Positions 1 through 8,408 of a DNA stretch of 64,000 nt are shown here, piece by piece. The notes below the pieces were generated by a model that did no database searches, had not been told where the DNA came from, and saw only the letters and a list, made by a program, of their open reading frames with translations. The stretch spans positions 4,154,001 to 4,218,000 of the forward strand of contig JASGIG010000001.1 of assembly GCA_047602055.1 (NCBI GenBank), given 5' to 3'. Position 1 is the first letter of the stretch. Each line of letters starts with the position of its first letter. Both the position numbers and the translations under genes were made by a program. Source of the DNA: JAODBQ01 sp047602055. Its GTDB lineage: Bacteria; Actinomycetota; Acidimicrobiia; Acidimicrobiales; Ilumatobacteraceae.

Positions 1-1446
1 GAGCGGCTGCCGCTACTCGCCGACCCGGGGACGTTCCGGGAGTTCAACGCGCTGCGCGGCCAGGGCACCTACGACGAGCACGGCGTCCTCACCGGGTTCA
101 CGCCCCAGGGCAAGGTCGAGGGGACGTGCGAGATCGACGGCCGCAAGGTGGTCGTCACCGCCGGCGACTTCACCGTGCGCGGCGGCTCCGGCGGCGGCGC
201 GCACGGCGGGCTCGGCGAGGAGCTGAGCGCCTCCGAGCGGGCGCTGGAGTGGCGGCTGCCGTACGTCCGCCTGCTCGACGCCGCCGGCGGCAGCGTGCGC
301 AGCTTCGAGGAGATCGGCCGTACCTACCTGCCCGACGGCAACAGCTTCACGTATCCCGAGATCGAGCTGATGAACGTCGTCCCGTGCGTTTCGGCGGTGA
401 TGGGCGCGGCCGCCGGGATCGGGGCGCTGCACACCAACCTCGCCCACTGGAACGTGATGGTCGCCGGCACCCAGGTGTTCCCCGGCGGCCCGCCGGTCGT
501 CAAGGCCGCGCTCGGCATCGACATCACCAAGGAGGACCTCGGCGGCCCGCAGATCCACACCCAGATCAGCGGCGTCGTCGACAACCTCGCGGCCACCGAG
601 CAGGAGGCGATCGCGATGGTCCGCGACTTCCTGTCGTACCTGCCGTCGAGCGTCGACGAGTTGCCGCCGCTGCACGAGCCGGCCGACCCGATCGACCACG
701 ATCCCGCGGAGCTGCGCGGGCTGGTGCCCAAGAACCCGCGCCAGACCCACGACGCCCACCGGCTGGTCGAGCTGGTCGTCGATGACGGCTCGTTCTTCGA
801 GATCGCGCCGCGCTACGGCCGGGCGCGGATCACCGGCTTGGCCCGCATCGACGGCCACCCGGTCGGGATCATGGCCAACGATCCAAGCCACCTCGGTGGG
901 GCCACCGACGTCGCCGCCGGTTCGAAGGCGGCCCGTCTCATCCAGTTGTGCGACCTGTTCCACCTGCCGCTCGTCGACCTCGTCGACGAGCCCGGCCTGA
1001 TGGTCGGACTCGACTCGGAGCGCGCCGGGATCGAGCGCGCCGGCGCCCGCCTGGTGTGCATCACCAACCTGTCGCGCACGCCGTGGATCGCGGTCATCGT
1101 CCGCCGCCTGTACGGCGTCGGCGGCCAGGCCCATCACCGGCCGAGCGGCATGTTCCGCCGCTATGCATGGCCGAGCGCGCGGTGGGGTTCGATGCACATC
1201 GCCGGCGGGGCGTCGGCGGCGTACCGCCGGGAGATCGAGTCGGCCGACGACCCGGAGGCCAAGCGCATCGAGATCGAGGAGCGCCTCGACCGCCTCGGCT
1301 CGCCGTTCCGCACCGCCGAGGCCACCGGCCAGGACATCATCGACCCGGCCGACACCCGCGCCGTGATCGCCGAGTTCGTCCACGACGCCCAGCGCCTCCT
1401 CGTCCGCCAACTCGGCGTCCCCCCGACCCTCCCCTATCTTCCGTAG
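1..1446 (+). CDS. acyl-CoA carboxylase, carboxyltransferase (beta) subunit, 5' partial
   Basis: Carboxyltransferase subunit of a biotin-dependent acyl-CoA carboxylase (propionyl-/methylcrotonyl-CoA carboxylase type), a cytoplasmic enzyme that moves CO2 from carboxybiotin to an acyl-CoA. The frame is open from base 1, so the start lies outside; 481 residues are visible against roughly 510-540 usual for the family. The first half holds GGSGGGAHGG and FPGGPPVVKAALG, the second half PSHLGGATDVAAGSKAARL and LVDEPG, which are the glycine-rich segments of the two crotonase-like halves. No biotin-carboxylase (alpha) subunit is in the window, so the natural substrate cannot be told. The family call is firm. 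Confidence 0.9.
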   Translation, partial: ERLPLLADPGTFREFNALRGQGTYDEHGVLTGFTPQGKVEGTCEIDGRKVVVTAGDFTVRGGSGGGAHGGLGEELSASERALEWRLPYVRLLDAAGGSVRSFEEIGRTYLPDGNSFTYPEIELMNVVPCVSAVMGAAAGIGALHTNLAHWNVMVAGTQVFPGGPPVVKAALGIDITKEDLGGPQIHTQISGVVDNLAATEQEAIAMVRDFLSYLPSSVDELPPLHEPADPIDHDPAELRGLVPKNPRQTHDAHRLVELVVDDGSFFEIAPRYGRARITGLARIDGHPVGIMANDPSHLGGATDVAAGSKAARLIQLCDLFHLPLVDLVDEPGLMVGLDSERAGIERAGARLVCITNLSRTPWIAVIVRRLYGVGGQAHHRPSGMFRRYAWPSARWGSMHIAGGASAAYRREIESADDPEAKRIEIEERLDRLGSPFRTAEATGQDIIDPADTRAVIAEFVHDAQRLLVRQLGVPPTLPYLP

Positions 1447-1556
1447 CGACGCCGCCGGTGAGTCGAGCTCAACGGCAGGTCACCGCTGTCGAGCGAGTGA
1501 GGACCCGATGAACAACGTCCACCACCGCGCAGGTGCGAGCGGTCGGGAGGGGGCCC

Positions 1557-2296
1557 TCAGTGACGAGCCTCGACGACGGAGGGGTTCGAGTAGTCGGTGT
1601 TGTCGATGATCAGGTCGGCGCGGGCGTGGGGGTCGACTTCGTCGACGTAGATCCGTTCAGCGACCTGATACCGCTCCCGGTGGAGGCGTTCTGCTTCGGC
1701 TCGGCCTTCCATCTCGGTGTCGCGTTCGATACCTCGCTGCACGGTCAGCTCCTGAGGCACGTCGATCCAGATCCTGAAGTCCCAGAGGCGTCGTACTCGG
1801 GTCGCATCCCGAACACGGAGTCGACGATCAACACCGCGTCCGTCGGAACATCGACCGACACGTGGCGGAGGTCGTCGCCGGTCAGGGGATCGTGCGCGCA
1901 CAGGACCAACGTCCCTGACCCGCTCGGTCCGGCGGGCTTCAACAGGAGCTCGCGCGCCGACTCGAAATCAGGCGCGTTGCGGTAGTAGCCCTCTCCGCTC
2001 GTGCGGTCGTAGCCCTTCTCGCGTGCGTCGCGCCACGGCTTCTTGAAGTCGTCGAACGATGCCCGCACGGTCGGGCGCCCGAGCCGGCGAATGGCGGCGG
2101 CGAGTTCGTGGGCCAAGCTGGTCTTGCCGCTCGCGGTGAAGCCGTCGACGATCACTCGAACTCGCCCGGCGCGGATCGCTGCGATGCACACCGCGATCGA
2201 GCCGATCAACTCGCTGCGCGTGTCCGACGCTGGAGCCGGCAACGGCTGCTTCCACGACGACATCGACTCGAACGCGGCCGCTGACACGCTCACCAT
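1557..2296 (-). pseudogene. uridine kinase-like P-loop kinase, frameshifted
   Basis: Nucleoside/uridine kinase-like NTPase split over two frames. The N-terminal part (2296 down to about 1790) has the P-loop DGFTASGKTSLAHELA and the SFDDFKKPW segment, and reaches LIVDSVFGMRPEYD. The C-terminal part (about 1790 down to 1557) resumes one frame away with LWDFRIWIDVP and LIIDNTDYSNP, the usual lid and product region. Adding one C to gcctctgg (to give gccctctgg) on the coding strand restores EYD-A-LWDF, so one missing base in a C run explains the break. It may be a sequencing error or a true null allele. The joined protein would be about 245 residues, normal for the family. Confidence 0.8.
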
Positions 2297-2327
2297 CTTG
2301 GCCGGCGGTGGTGTCTGCCGAAGGGGC

Positions 2328-3155
2328 TCAGTGCTGGACGACGGTGCCGCCGTCGACGTTCCAGGCTTGGCCCGTCACCCAGGCGCCCTGGTCGCTGCAG
2401 AGGTAGACGACGGTCGCGGCGATGTCCTCGCCGGTGCCGGCGCGGCCCATCGGGATCAGGGTCTTGATCGTCTGCTCCCACGCCTCGCCACGTCCGATGT
2501 CGTCCATCCGCGACGTGTCGATGATCCCCGGGCAGACAGCGTTGACCCGCACGCCGTGGGCGGCGATCTCCTGGGCCATGCACGCCGTCAGCGCCTGGAT
2601 CCCGGCCTTCGACGCCGCGTACGCCGAGGTGTTCGGGCCGAGCCGCTTGCCGGCGATCGAGGAGATGTTGACGATCGAGCCGCCGTTGCCGCCGGCGATC
2701 AGCCGCCGCCCGAACTCCGCCGACATCAAGAACGTGCCGGTGAGGTTGACGTCGATCACCTTGTGCCACTGGGCCGGGTCGAGATCCGTCACCGGGACGC
2801 GGTCGTCGCCACGCGCCGCGCCGGCGTTGTTGACGAGGATGTCGACGCGCCCGAAGCGGGCGATCACGTCATCGGCCAGCGCCCGCACGGCGTCGATGTC
2901 GGCGACGTCGGACACCGCGGTCATCACCTCGACGCCGAAGGCCCGGGCCTCGTCGGCGACCGAGTCGATGTCTCGCCAACCAGCAGCCTGCTCGTCGTCG
3001 GGGTACATCGACGGGTCACGACCCGTGCCGGTGAGCACGAGGTTGCAGCCGGCCCTGGCCAGCTCGACGGCGATCGGCCGGCCGATCGAGCGCATCCGCC
3101 CGGCGCCGGTGACGACGGCGACCTTGCCCTCGAACCCGCTCAGCGTCCACGTCAT
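2328..3155 (-). CDS. SDR family NAD(P)-dependent oxidoreductase
   Basis: Classical short-chain dehydrogenase/reductase of 275 residues. Visible are the nucleotide-binding VVTGAGRMRSIGRPIA near residue 13, the NNAG motif (ILVNNAGAARG), the catalytic Ser (NISSIAG) and the YAASK pair (SAYAASKAG), and a C-terminal VDGGT. The glycine motif is slightly unusual because MRS is inserted between the glycines (GAGRMRSIG). The ATG at 3155 is chosen because the product then begins eleven residues before the Rossmann strand; longer readings are antisense to the neighbouring monooxygenase. It is divergent from the BVMO gene at 3246, with about 90 bases between them that should hold both promoters. Substrate unknown; an acyl or alcohol substrate linked to the BVMO is a guess. 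Confidence 0.85.
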   Translation of the reverse strand: MTWTLSGFEGKVAVVTGAGRMRSIGRPIAVELARAGCNLVLTGTGRDPSMYPDDEQAAGWRDIDSVADEARAFGVEVMTAVSDVADIDAVRALADDVIARFGRVDILVNNAGAARGDDRVPVTDLDPAQWHKVIDVNLTGTFLMSAEFGRRLIAGGNGGSIVNISSIAGKRLGPNTSAYAASKAGIQALTACMAQEIAAHGVRVNAVCPGIIDTSRMDDIGRGEAWEQTIKTLIPMGRAGTGEDIAATVVYLCSDQGAWVTGQAWNVDGGTVVQH

Positions 3156-3245
3156 GCACGAGAACGTACTCACGCCCGCACGGACACAGCTGGTCCGGCA
3201 GCCTCCAACTATGTTCGAGTCCCGACCACAACCCGGGGGTTCCGA

Positions 3246-5183
3246 ATGTCGCTGGCTCGCACGATCCCGCCGATCACCGCTTCGAACGAGGAGATCCGCG
3301 CCAAGCTCGAGCACGCCGACCTGCCGTCGCTGCTGCCGACGCTCGCGTACATCACCGGCGACCTGTCGCTGCTGCGCCCCGATCTGCGCATCGACCCCGC
3401 GCTGATCGCCGAACCGGAGCAGGCCGGGCTGACACCGGAGCAGCAGGCGGCGATCCGCGACGTGGCCACCGAGGCGCTCGGCCGGTTCCGCGATGCCGGC
3501 GCCACGACCGTCGACGACGCAACGTGGGGCGGAGGGGCCGACCTCCAGACCATCGTCGAGTTCATGGCCGGCGGCGTGCCGATGGACGAGTACATGGAGA
3601 TGCTCGTCGAGGAGCTGGCGCTGCACGGCAACGACGCCCGAGCCCCGCAGTGGACGAAGGAGTCCCTCGCGCCGGACCGCCCGTTCCACGTCGCCATCGT
3701 CGGCTCCGGCATGTCCGGGATCGTCGCCGCCTACCGCCTGAAGCAGGCCGGCATCGACTACACGATCTTCGAGAAGAACGACGACATCGGCGGCACCTGG
3801 AAGGAGAACACCTACCCCGGCTGCCGGGTGGACATCCCGAACCACTACTACAGCTACTCGTTCGCCCAGCGCGACGACTGGCCGTACTACTACTCGCCGC
3901 AGGCCGAGCTGTACCGCTACTTCCGTCGCTGCGTCGACGAGTTCGGCATCCGCGACCACATCGTGCTGAACACCGAGGTGTCGTCGATGGCCTACGACGA
4001 GGGCAGCGGCCGCTGGACCCTGGAGCTGGACGGCCCGGGCGGCGAGTCGACGTTCGTCGCCGACGCGGTGATCAGCGCGGTCGGTCAGCTCAACCGCCCG
4101 CAGTACCCGGCGATCGAGGGGCTCGACAGCTTCGCCGGCCCGGCGTTCCACTCGGCGGAGTGGGCTCACGGCGTCGACCTCGCCGGCAAGCGCGTCGGCA
4201 TCATCGGCACCGGGTGCAGCGCCGCACAGTTCGCCCCGATCGTCGCCGAGCAGGCCGGCACGCTGGAGATCTTCCAGCGCACCCCGAACTGGCAGTTCCC
4301 GGTGCCGATCTACCACGAGGTCGTCCCGGACGAGTTCCAGTGGCTGCTCCAGCACATCCCCGCGTACCGGGAGTGGTACCGCTTCTGGCTGTTCTACAAG
4401 AGCGCCGAGACGCTGCGCCCGATCGCCGAGGTCGACCCGGCGTGGCCGGACCAGTCGCGTTCGGTCAGCGAGCTCAACGACATGATGCGCCAGCAGCTGA
4501 CCGAGGCGATCGAGGCGCAGTACGCGGACCGGCCGGACCTGCTGCCCAAGGTCGTTCCCCAGTACCCGCCGGCGGCCAAGCGGATCATCGTCGACAACGG
4601 GGCGTGGGCGGCGATGCTGCACCGCGACAGCGTCACCCTGACCGACACGGCGATCTCGAGGATCGTCCCGGAGGGCGTCGTCACCGCCGACGGCGAGCTG
4701 CACGAGCTCGACGTGCTGATCTACGGCACGGGCTTCCAGCCGTCACGGTTCCTGACGCCGATGAAGGTCACGGGTGTCGGTGGCGCCGACCTGCACGGCA
4801 CGTGGGACGGCGACGCCCGGGCCTACCTCGGCACGACCGTGCCCGGGTTCCCGAACTTCTTCATCCTCTACGGGCCGAACACGAACATCGTCGTCAACGG
4901 CAGCATCATCTGGTTCTCCGAGTGCGAGGTCCGCTACCTGCTCGACGTGCTGCGGGCGACGCTCGCCGGCGGGCATCGTGCGTTGACGGTGCGCGATGAC
5001 GTGCACGACGCGTACAACGCCGAGGTCGACGCCGAGAACCTGCGGATGGTGTGGGGCGTGTCGACGGTGAACAGCTGGTACAAGAACGCCAGCGGCCGCG
5101 TCGCCCAGAACTGGCCGTTCTCGCTGCTGGAGTTCTGGAAGCGGACGCGCGCCGTGGACGAGGCCGACTACGAACCGGTGTAG
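3246..5183 (+). CDS. flavin-containing (Baeyer-Villiger type) monooxygenase
   Basis: FAD/NADPH monooxygenase of 645 residues, converting ketones to esters or lactones if it is a true type I BVMO. After an N-terminal extension of about 150 residues comes the FAD Rossmann motif VGSGMSG, then the BVMO-type fingerprint FAGPAFHSAEW near residue 295 (pattern FxGxxxHxxxW), then the NADPH motif GTGCSAAQ near residue 320 and the ATG-like segment IYGTGFQPS near the end. The N-terminal extension is seen in several actinobacterial homologues. ATG at 3246 follows acccgggggttccga; the longer reading upstream is antisense to the SDR gene. Divergence from the SDR gene suggests a joint pathway for alcohol/ketone breakdown. 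Confidence 0.88.
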   Translation: MSLARTIPPITASNEEIRAKLEHADLPSLLPTLAYITGDLSLLRPDLRIDPALIAEPEQAGLTPEQQAAIRDVATEALGRFRDAGATTVDDATWGGGADLQTIVEFMAGGVPMDEYMEMLVEELALHGNDARAPQWTKESLAPDRPFHVAIVGSGMSGIVAAYRLKQAGIDYTIFEKNDDIGGTWKENTYPGCRVDIPNHYYSYSFAQRDDWPYYYSPQAELYRYFRRCVDEFGIRDHIVLNTEVSSMAYDEGSGRWTLELDGPGGESTFVADAVISAVGQLNRPQYPAIEGLDSFAGPAFHSAEWAHGVDLAGKRVGIIGTGCSAAQFAPIVAEQAGTLEIFQRTPNWQFPVPIYHEVVPDEFQWLLQHIPAYREWYRFWLFYKSAETLRPIAEVDPAWPDQSRSVSELNDMMRQQLTEAIEAQYADRPDLLPKVVPQYPPAAKRIIVDNGAWAAMLHRDSVTLTDTAISRIVPEGVVTADGELHELDVLIYGTGFQPSRFLTPMKVTGVGGADLHGTWDGDARAYLGTTVPGFPNFFILYGPNTNIVVNGSIIWFSECEVRYLLDVLRATLAGGHRALTVRDDVHDAYNAEVDAENLRMVWGVSTVNSWYKNASGRVAQNWPFSLLEFWKRTRAVDEADYEPV

Positions 5184-5235
5184 TTGACGAAGATCAACGT
5201 TGACGATCTGCGATCGTCGTTCGCATGATCACGGG

Positions 5236-6612
5236 GTGCCCACCGATCACGAGTTGAGGGTCCTGGCCGCGGCCGGCGCCTCGCCTGACGGCCTGTCGTT
5301 GACCGGCCCGGAACAGGCGCTGCCGTCGGTGTTCGACGTCACCGCGCTGGCGACGGCGTCGATCGCCGCCGCCCACCTGGCGGCGGCCGGCCTGCAGGCG
5401 GCGCGCTCCGGCGCGCCGGCGCGCGAGGTGACGGTCGACCGCACCCAGGCGGCCGCGGCGTTCCTCAGCGAGCGGTTCTTCCTGCCCGACGGCTGGGAGC
5501 GCCCACCGGTGTGGGACCCGCTCGCCGGCGACTACCCGTGCGCCGACGGCTGGATCCGCCTGCACACGAACTACTCGACGCACCGTCGCGCCGCCCTGGC
5601 CGCGTTGGGCGTCGAGGACCGCGCCGACCTCGACCACGCGGCGCTCGCCCCGGTCGTCGCAGCGCATACGGGCGACGAGCTGGAGGCCGCGGTCGTCGCC
5701 GCCGGCGGCTGCGCGGCAGCGATGCGGACGGTCGACGAGTGGGCGGTGAGCCCGGCCGGGGCAGCGGTGGCGGCGGCGCCGCTGATCTCGTGGACGGTAC
5801 GTGCCGGATCGGCTGCGTCGCTTCCCGGTGGCGCGGTCCGGCCGCTCGACGGCGTGCGCGTCCTCGACCTGACGAGGGTGATCGCCGGGCCGACGTGCAC
5901 CCGGTTCCTCGCCGCCGGCGGCGCCGCCGTGCTGCGCATCGACCCGCCGGGCTTCGCCGAGGTCGGCGCGCTGCTGCCGCTGACCACTGCCGGCAAGCGC
6001 TGCGCGACGCTCGACCTGTCGACCGCCGATGGCACCACCCGGTTCGCCTCGCTGGTCGCCGATGCCGACGTGCTGGTCTGCGGCCTGCGCGCCGACGCCC
6101 TCGCCGGCCTCGGCTTCGACGACGATCGGCTGGCGTCGCTGAACCCGGCGCTCGTCGTCGCCCGCCTCGACGCCTACGGCTGGGACGGCCCATGGGCCGG
6201 CCGGCGCGGCTTCGACAGCCTCGTCCAGATGAGCAGCGGCATCGCCGCCGAGGGCCAGCGCGCCGCCGGCACCCCGACCCCGAAGCCGCTCCCCTGCCAA
6301 GCACTCGACCACGCCACCGGCTACCTCCTGGCGGCCGCCGTGTGCCAGGCGCTGACCGCGCGGGTGCAGCTCGGCGAGGCGTCCGAGGCCCGCCTGGCGT
6401 TGGCGAGCACGGCCCACCTGCTGACCTCGCTGCCGACGCCCGACGGCCTGGGCATCGAACCGCCCGACCTCGCCGCCGAGGCCACCGAGTGCGTCACCAC
6501 CGCCTGGGGGCCGGCCCGAGCCGTCCCCGTCCCGGGCCGCATCGACGGCGTGCAGCGCGCCCCGCTGCGTCCCGCCGGCCCGCTGGGACGGAACACCCCG
6601 GCGTTCACCTGA
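5236..6612 (+). CDS. CaiB/BaiF CoA-transferase family protein
   Basis: Class III CoA-transferase homologue of about 458 residues. The order of parts is notable: residues about 40-200 look like the later portion of a CaiB unit (VWDPLAGDYPCADGWIRLHT), and the typical opening motif PLDGVRVLDLTRVIAGPTC appears only near residue 208, followed by LRIDPPG and FDSLVQMSSGIA. Thus it looks like a permuted or one-and-a-half-domain member. The start is uncertain: GTG at 5236 is used, and a TTG at 5200 is also in frame; no clear ribosome site is seen. The 3' end overlaps the convergent TetR gene by 8 bases. Substrate unknown. Confidence 0.8.
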   Translation: MPTDHELRVLAAAGASPDGLSLTGPEQALPSVFDVTALATASIAAAHLAAAGLQAARSGAPAREVTVDRTQAAAAFLSERFFLPDGWERPPVWDPLAGDYPCADGWIRLHTNYSTHRRAALAALGVEDRADLDHAALAPVVAAHTGDELEAAVVAAGGCAAAMRTVDEWAVSPAGAAVAAAPLISWTVRAGSAASLPGGAVRPLDGVRVLDLTRVIAGPTCTRFLAAGGAAVLRIDPPGFAEVGALLPLTTAGKRCATLDLSTADGTTRFASLVADADVLVCGLRADALAGLGFDDDRLASLNPALVVARLDAYGWDGPWAGRRGFDSLVQMSSGIAAEGQRAAGTPTPKPLPCQALDHATGYLLAAAVCQALTARVQLGEASEARLALASTAHLLTSLPTPDGLGIEPPDLAAEATECVTTAWGPARAVPVPGRIDGVQRAPLRPAGPLGRNTPAFT

Positions 6613-7261
6613 CGCGGCGTGGCGGCCGTAGGAGCTGGGTCGTCCAAGCCTCGGCGAGCCAACGCTCGTAGCGTTCGAGGGGCCAGCCACGCTCGAAGGT
6701 GAGCAGGACGAACATCTCCGAGCCGGCGGTCGCCCACAAGATGTCGGCGGCGTCGTCGACCGACATCCCCGGCCGCAGGACGTCGTCTCCGAGCTCGACG
6801 ACGAGGCGACGCATGTTCTGCGCCCGCCGCTCGCCGATCTCCCGCCACACCTGCTGGGCGGCCGGATCGGTCGCCGCGGCGTCGCGCAGCGCGAGCAGCA
6901 GCGGCGCCATCCTGGTCTGGATCGCGCGGATCGCCCCGGCGTAGATCCGCAGCTTGCGGGCCGGATCGGGCTCGGCGCGCATCCGCTGGACGTAGTCGCG
7001 CCGCTCGGGGGCGAGCGCCTCGTCCGTGCCCGAGATGGCAAGCTCGACGAGCTCGCGCAGGATCTGCGGCTTGCGGCCGACGAGGGCGTAGAGCGTGTCG
7101 ACGTGCACGTCCGCGCGCCGGGCGATCTCGCCCACCGTCGTCGCCCGGTAGCCGCGCTCGACGAACGATGCGCGGGCGGCGTCGAGGATCCGCAACCGGG
7201 TGGTCCGAGACTGCGCCTGGCGGCCGTCGGCGTCGTATCGGCGCTTGACGCGCTGAACCAT
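6605..7261 (-). CDS. TetR family transcriptional regulator
   Basis: DNA-binding repressor of 218 residues. Residues about 15-60 form the TetR helix-turn-helix domain (RILDAARASFVERGYRATTV, then IARRADVHVDTLYALVGRK), and the remainder is the ligand-binding helical domain, including a long run of hydrophobic and Arg-rich helices. ATG at 7261 places the HTH at the usual distance from the N-terminus. The gene diverges from the small gene at 7319, and a perfect 10-base inverted repeat lies between them (7276-7302), which is where a self-regulating TetR protein would bind. It runs convergent with, and 8 bases into, the CoA-transferase gene. Ligand unknown. Confidence 0.88.
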   Translation of the reverse strand: MVQRVKRRYDADGRQAQSRTTRLRILDAARASFVERGYRATTVGEIARRADVHVDTLYALVGRKPQILRELVELAISGTDEALAPERRDYVQRMRAEPDPARKLRIYAGAIRAIQTRMAPLLLALRDAAATDPAAQQVWREIGERRAQNMRRLVVELGDDVLRPGMSVDDAADILWATAGSEMFVLLTFERGWPLERYERWLAEAWTTQLLRPPRRVR

Positions 7262-7275
7262 GCGGACGAGAGTAC

Positions 7276-7302
7276 ATCCATCCGAATTGTTCTCGGATGG
7301 AT
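7276..7302. promoter_or_regulatory. inverted repeat, probable TetR operator
   Basis: ATCCATCCGA and TCGGATGGAT form perfect 10-base arms around a 7-base AT-rich spacer (attgttc). It lies 14 bases from the TetR start on one side and 16 bases from the start of the 7319 gene on the other, so binding there would cover both promoters. This spacing is typical of a TetR autoregulatory site; function is inferred. Confidence 0.7.
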
Positions 7303-7318
7303 TGACGAGGTGACGGAG

Positions 7319-7627
7319 ATGGCGTACGCATTCACCCAGGACGTCCCGATCGACGGCGCGACCTACGAGCGCATCCGCGCCGGTCTCGGCGAGGCGCCGC
7401 CACCGGGCCTGCTCGTCCATCTCGCCGTTCGGCTCCCCGGCGGCGGGCTGCGCTACCACGACGTCTGGGAGTCCGAGGAGGACTGCGCGCGCTTCACCGA
7501 GGAGCGACTCCACCCCGTCGTCCACGCCCTGCTCGCCGAGGTCTTCGGCGACCAGCTTCCCCCGGAGCCGGAACGAACCCCGCTCGACGTCATCCACGTC
7601 TGGGGCCGCTCGGCGACGCTCGCCTGA
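7319..7627 (+). CDS. small conserved protein, dimeric alpha/beta-barrel type
   Basis: A 102-residue soluble protein without signal peptide. The pattern MAYAFTQDVPI ... PGLLVHLAVRLPGGGLRYHD, then VWESEEDCARFTEE, then HPVVHALL, resembles small ferredoxin-like (antibiotic-biosynthesis-monooxygenase superfamily) proteins in which the strand GLLVHLA is followed by a W-x-S helix turn. I recognise the fold type, not a family with known function. ATG at 7319 is preceded by gacgagg; GTG at 7310 is a possible alternative. It is divergent from the TetR gene and shares the palindrome at 7276-7302, so it is probably the regulator's target gene. Confidence 0.6.
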   Translation: MAYAFTQDVPIDGATYERIRAGLGEAPPPGLLVHLAVRLPGGGLRYHDVWESEEDCARFTEERLHPVVHALLAEVFGDQLPPEPERTPLDVIHVWGRSATLA

Positions 7628-7650
7628 CGTCGTATCGTCGGCGGACGCCA

Positions 7651-8018
7651 TTGGCGTTCGAGACCGTCGTGCTGCCCGGGGACGAGGGCAAGCTGGTCGA
7701 GCTGCTGTACGGCGACGAGTGGCCGTTCCACGGCACGCCCCCGCCTGGCACCCGCCGACGTCGCGGCGATCGAGCTCGCCAGCGACGACGTCGCCAACTT
7801 CTGGGTCCAGCTTCTGGGTCCTCGACGACCTGGCCACGCCGGTCGGGCTGATCCGCCTCGTCGACCTCGGCGACGTCGACGACGGCGCACCGCAGTTCGA
7901 TCTGCGCATCGCCGGCGAACATCGCGGTCGCGGCATCGGGACCACGTGCACGGAGTGGCTCGTCGCTCACCTGTTCGACACGCACCCGGTGCTCCACCGG
8001 ATCGAGGCCGACACGCGC
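7651..8018 (+). pseudogene. GNAT-family N-acetyltransferase remnant
   Basis: Remains of a GNAT acetyltransferase. The N-terminal piece (MAFETVVLPGDEG ... LLYGDEWPFHG) is in frame 1, LAPADVAAIELASDDV follows in another frame near 7745, and the core (FWVLDDLATPVGLIRLVDLG, then RIAGEHRGRGIGT with the acetyl-CoA binding R/QxxGxG motif, then HRIEADTR) is in a third. A short duplication, cttctgggtcc twice near 7798-7822, marks one shift. The C-terminal part after HRIEADTR is missing and sequence passes straight into the sigma factor remnant, so a deletion joined the two genes. It cannot give a working enzyme as written. Confidence 0.7.
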
Positions 8019-8408
8019 GGCGGGGCTCCAGGACCTCGACCGGTTCGACCCGGCCCGCGGCACCGAGCTGGCCTGGCTGTTCGGCATCGCCACGCAGCTG
8101 ATCCGCCGCCACCGGCGCACCGAGGACCGCCGGCTGCGCATCCAGACCCGCTCGGGTGCGGCTGCAGCCGGCGCCCGTCGACCCGATGCTGCGCGTCGCA
8201 GGATCGCATCGACGCGCGATGCCGCTACGAGCGGGTCATCGACGCCGTCACCACGCTGGGCGACGACGACCGCGACCTGCTGTTCCTCGTGGCCTGGGAG
8301 GAGACGAGCAGCCGCGAGGCGGCCGACGTGCTCGGCATCCCCGCCGGCACGGTCCGCTCCCGGCTGCACCCCATCCGCGCCGAGCTCGCCCGAGCCGACG
8401 GTCCCGGT
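8019..8408 (+). pseudogene. ECF-type RNA polymerase sigma factor remnant
   Basis: The end of sigma region 2 is readable near 8026-8150 (DRFDPARGTELAWLFGIAT, then QLIRRHRRTEDRRLR), and region 4 is readable near 8190-8400 in another frame (VIDAVTTLGDDDRDLLFLVA, then REAADVLGIPAGTVRSRLH). A bridging piece PVDPMLRVA is in the third frame. The first half of region 2 is absent, replaced by the acetyltransferase remnant. At least two frameshifts therefore separate the parts. In this type of locus the next gene often encodes a membrane or secreted partner, which agrees with the broken gene that follows. Confidence 0.7.

Noticed and set aside
2043..3245. Upstream extension of the BVMO frame by 400 residues
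   Set aside because: It is antisense to the SDR and kinase genes and has shadow-type composition; ATG at 3246 begins the real protein.
3156..4703. Upstream extension of the SDR frame through the BVMO gene
   Set aside because: Shadow of the BVMO; the Rossmann motif lies eleven residues after the ATG at 3155.
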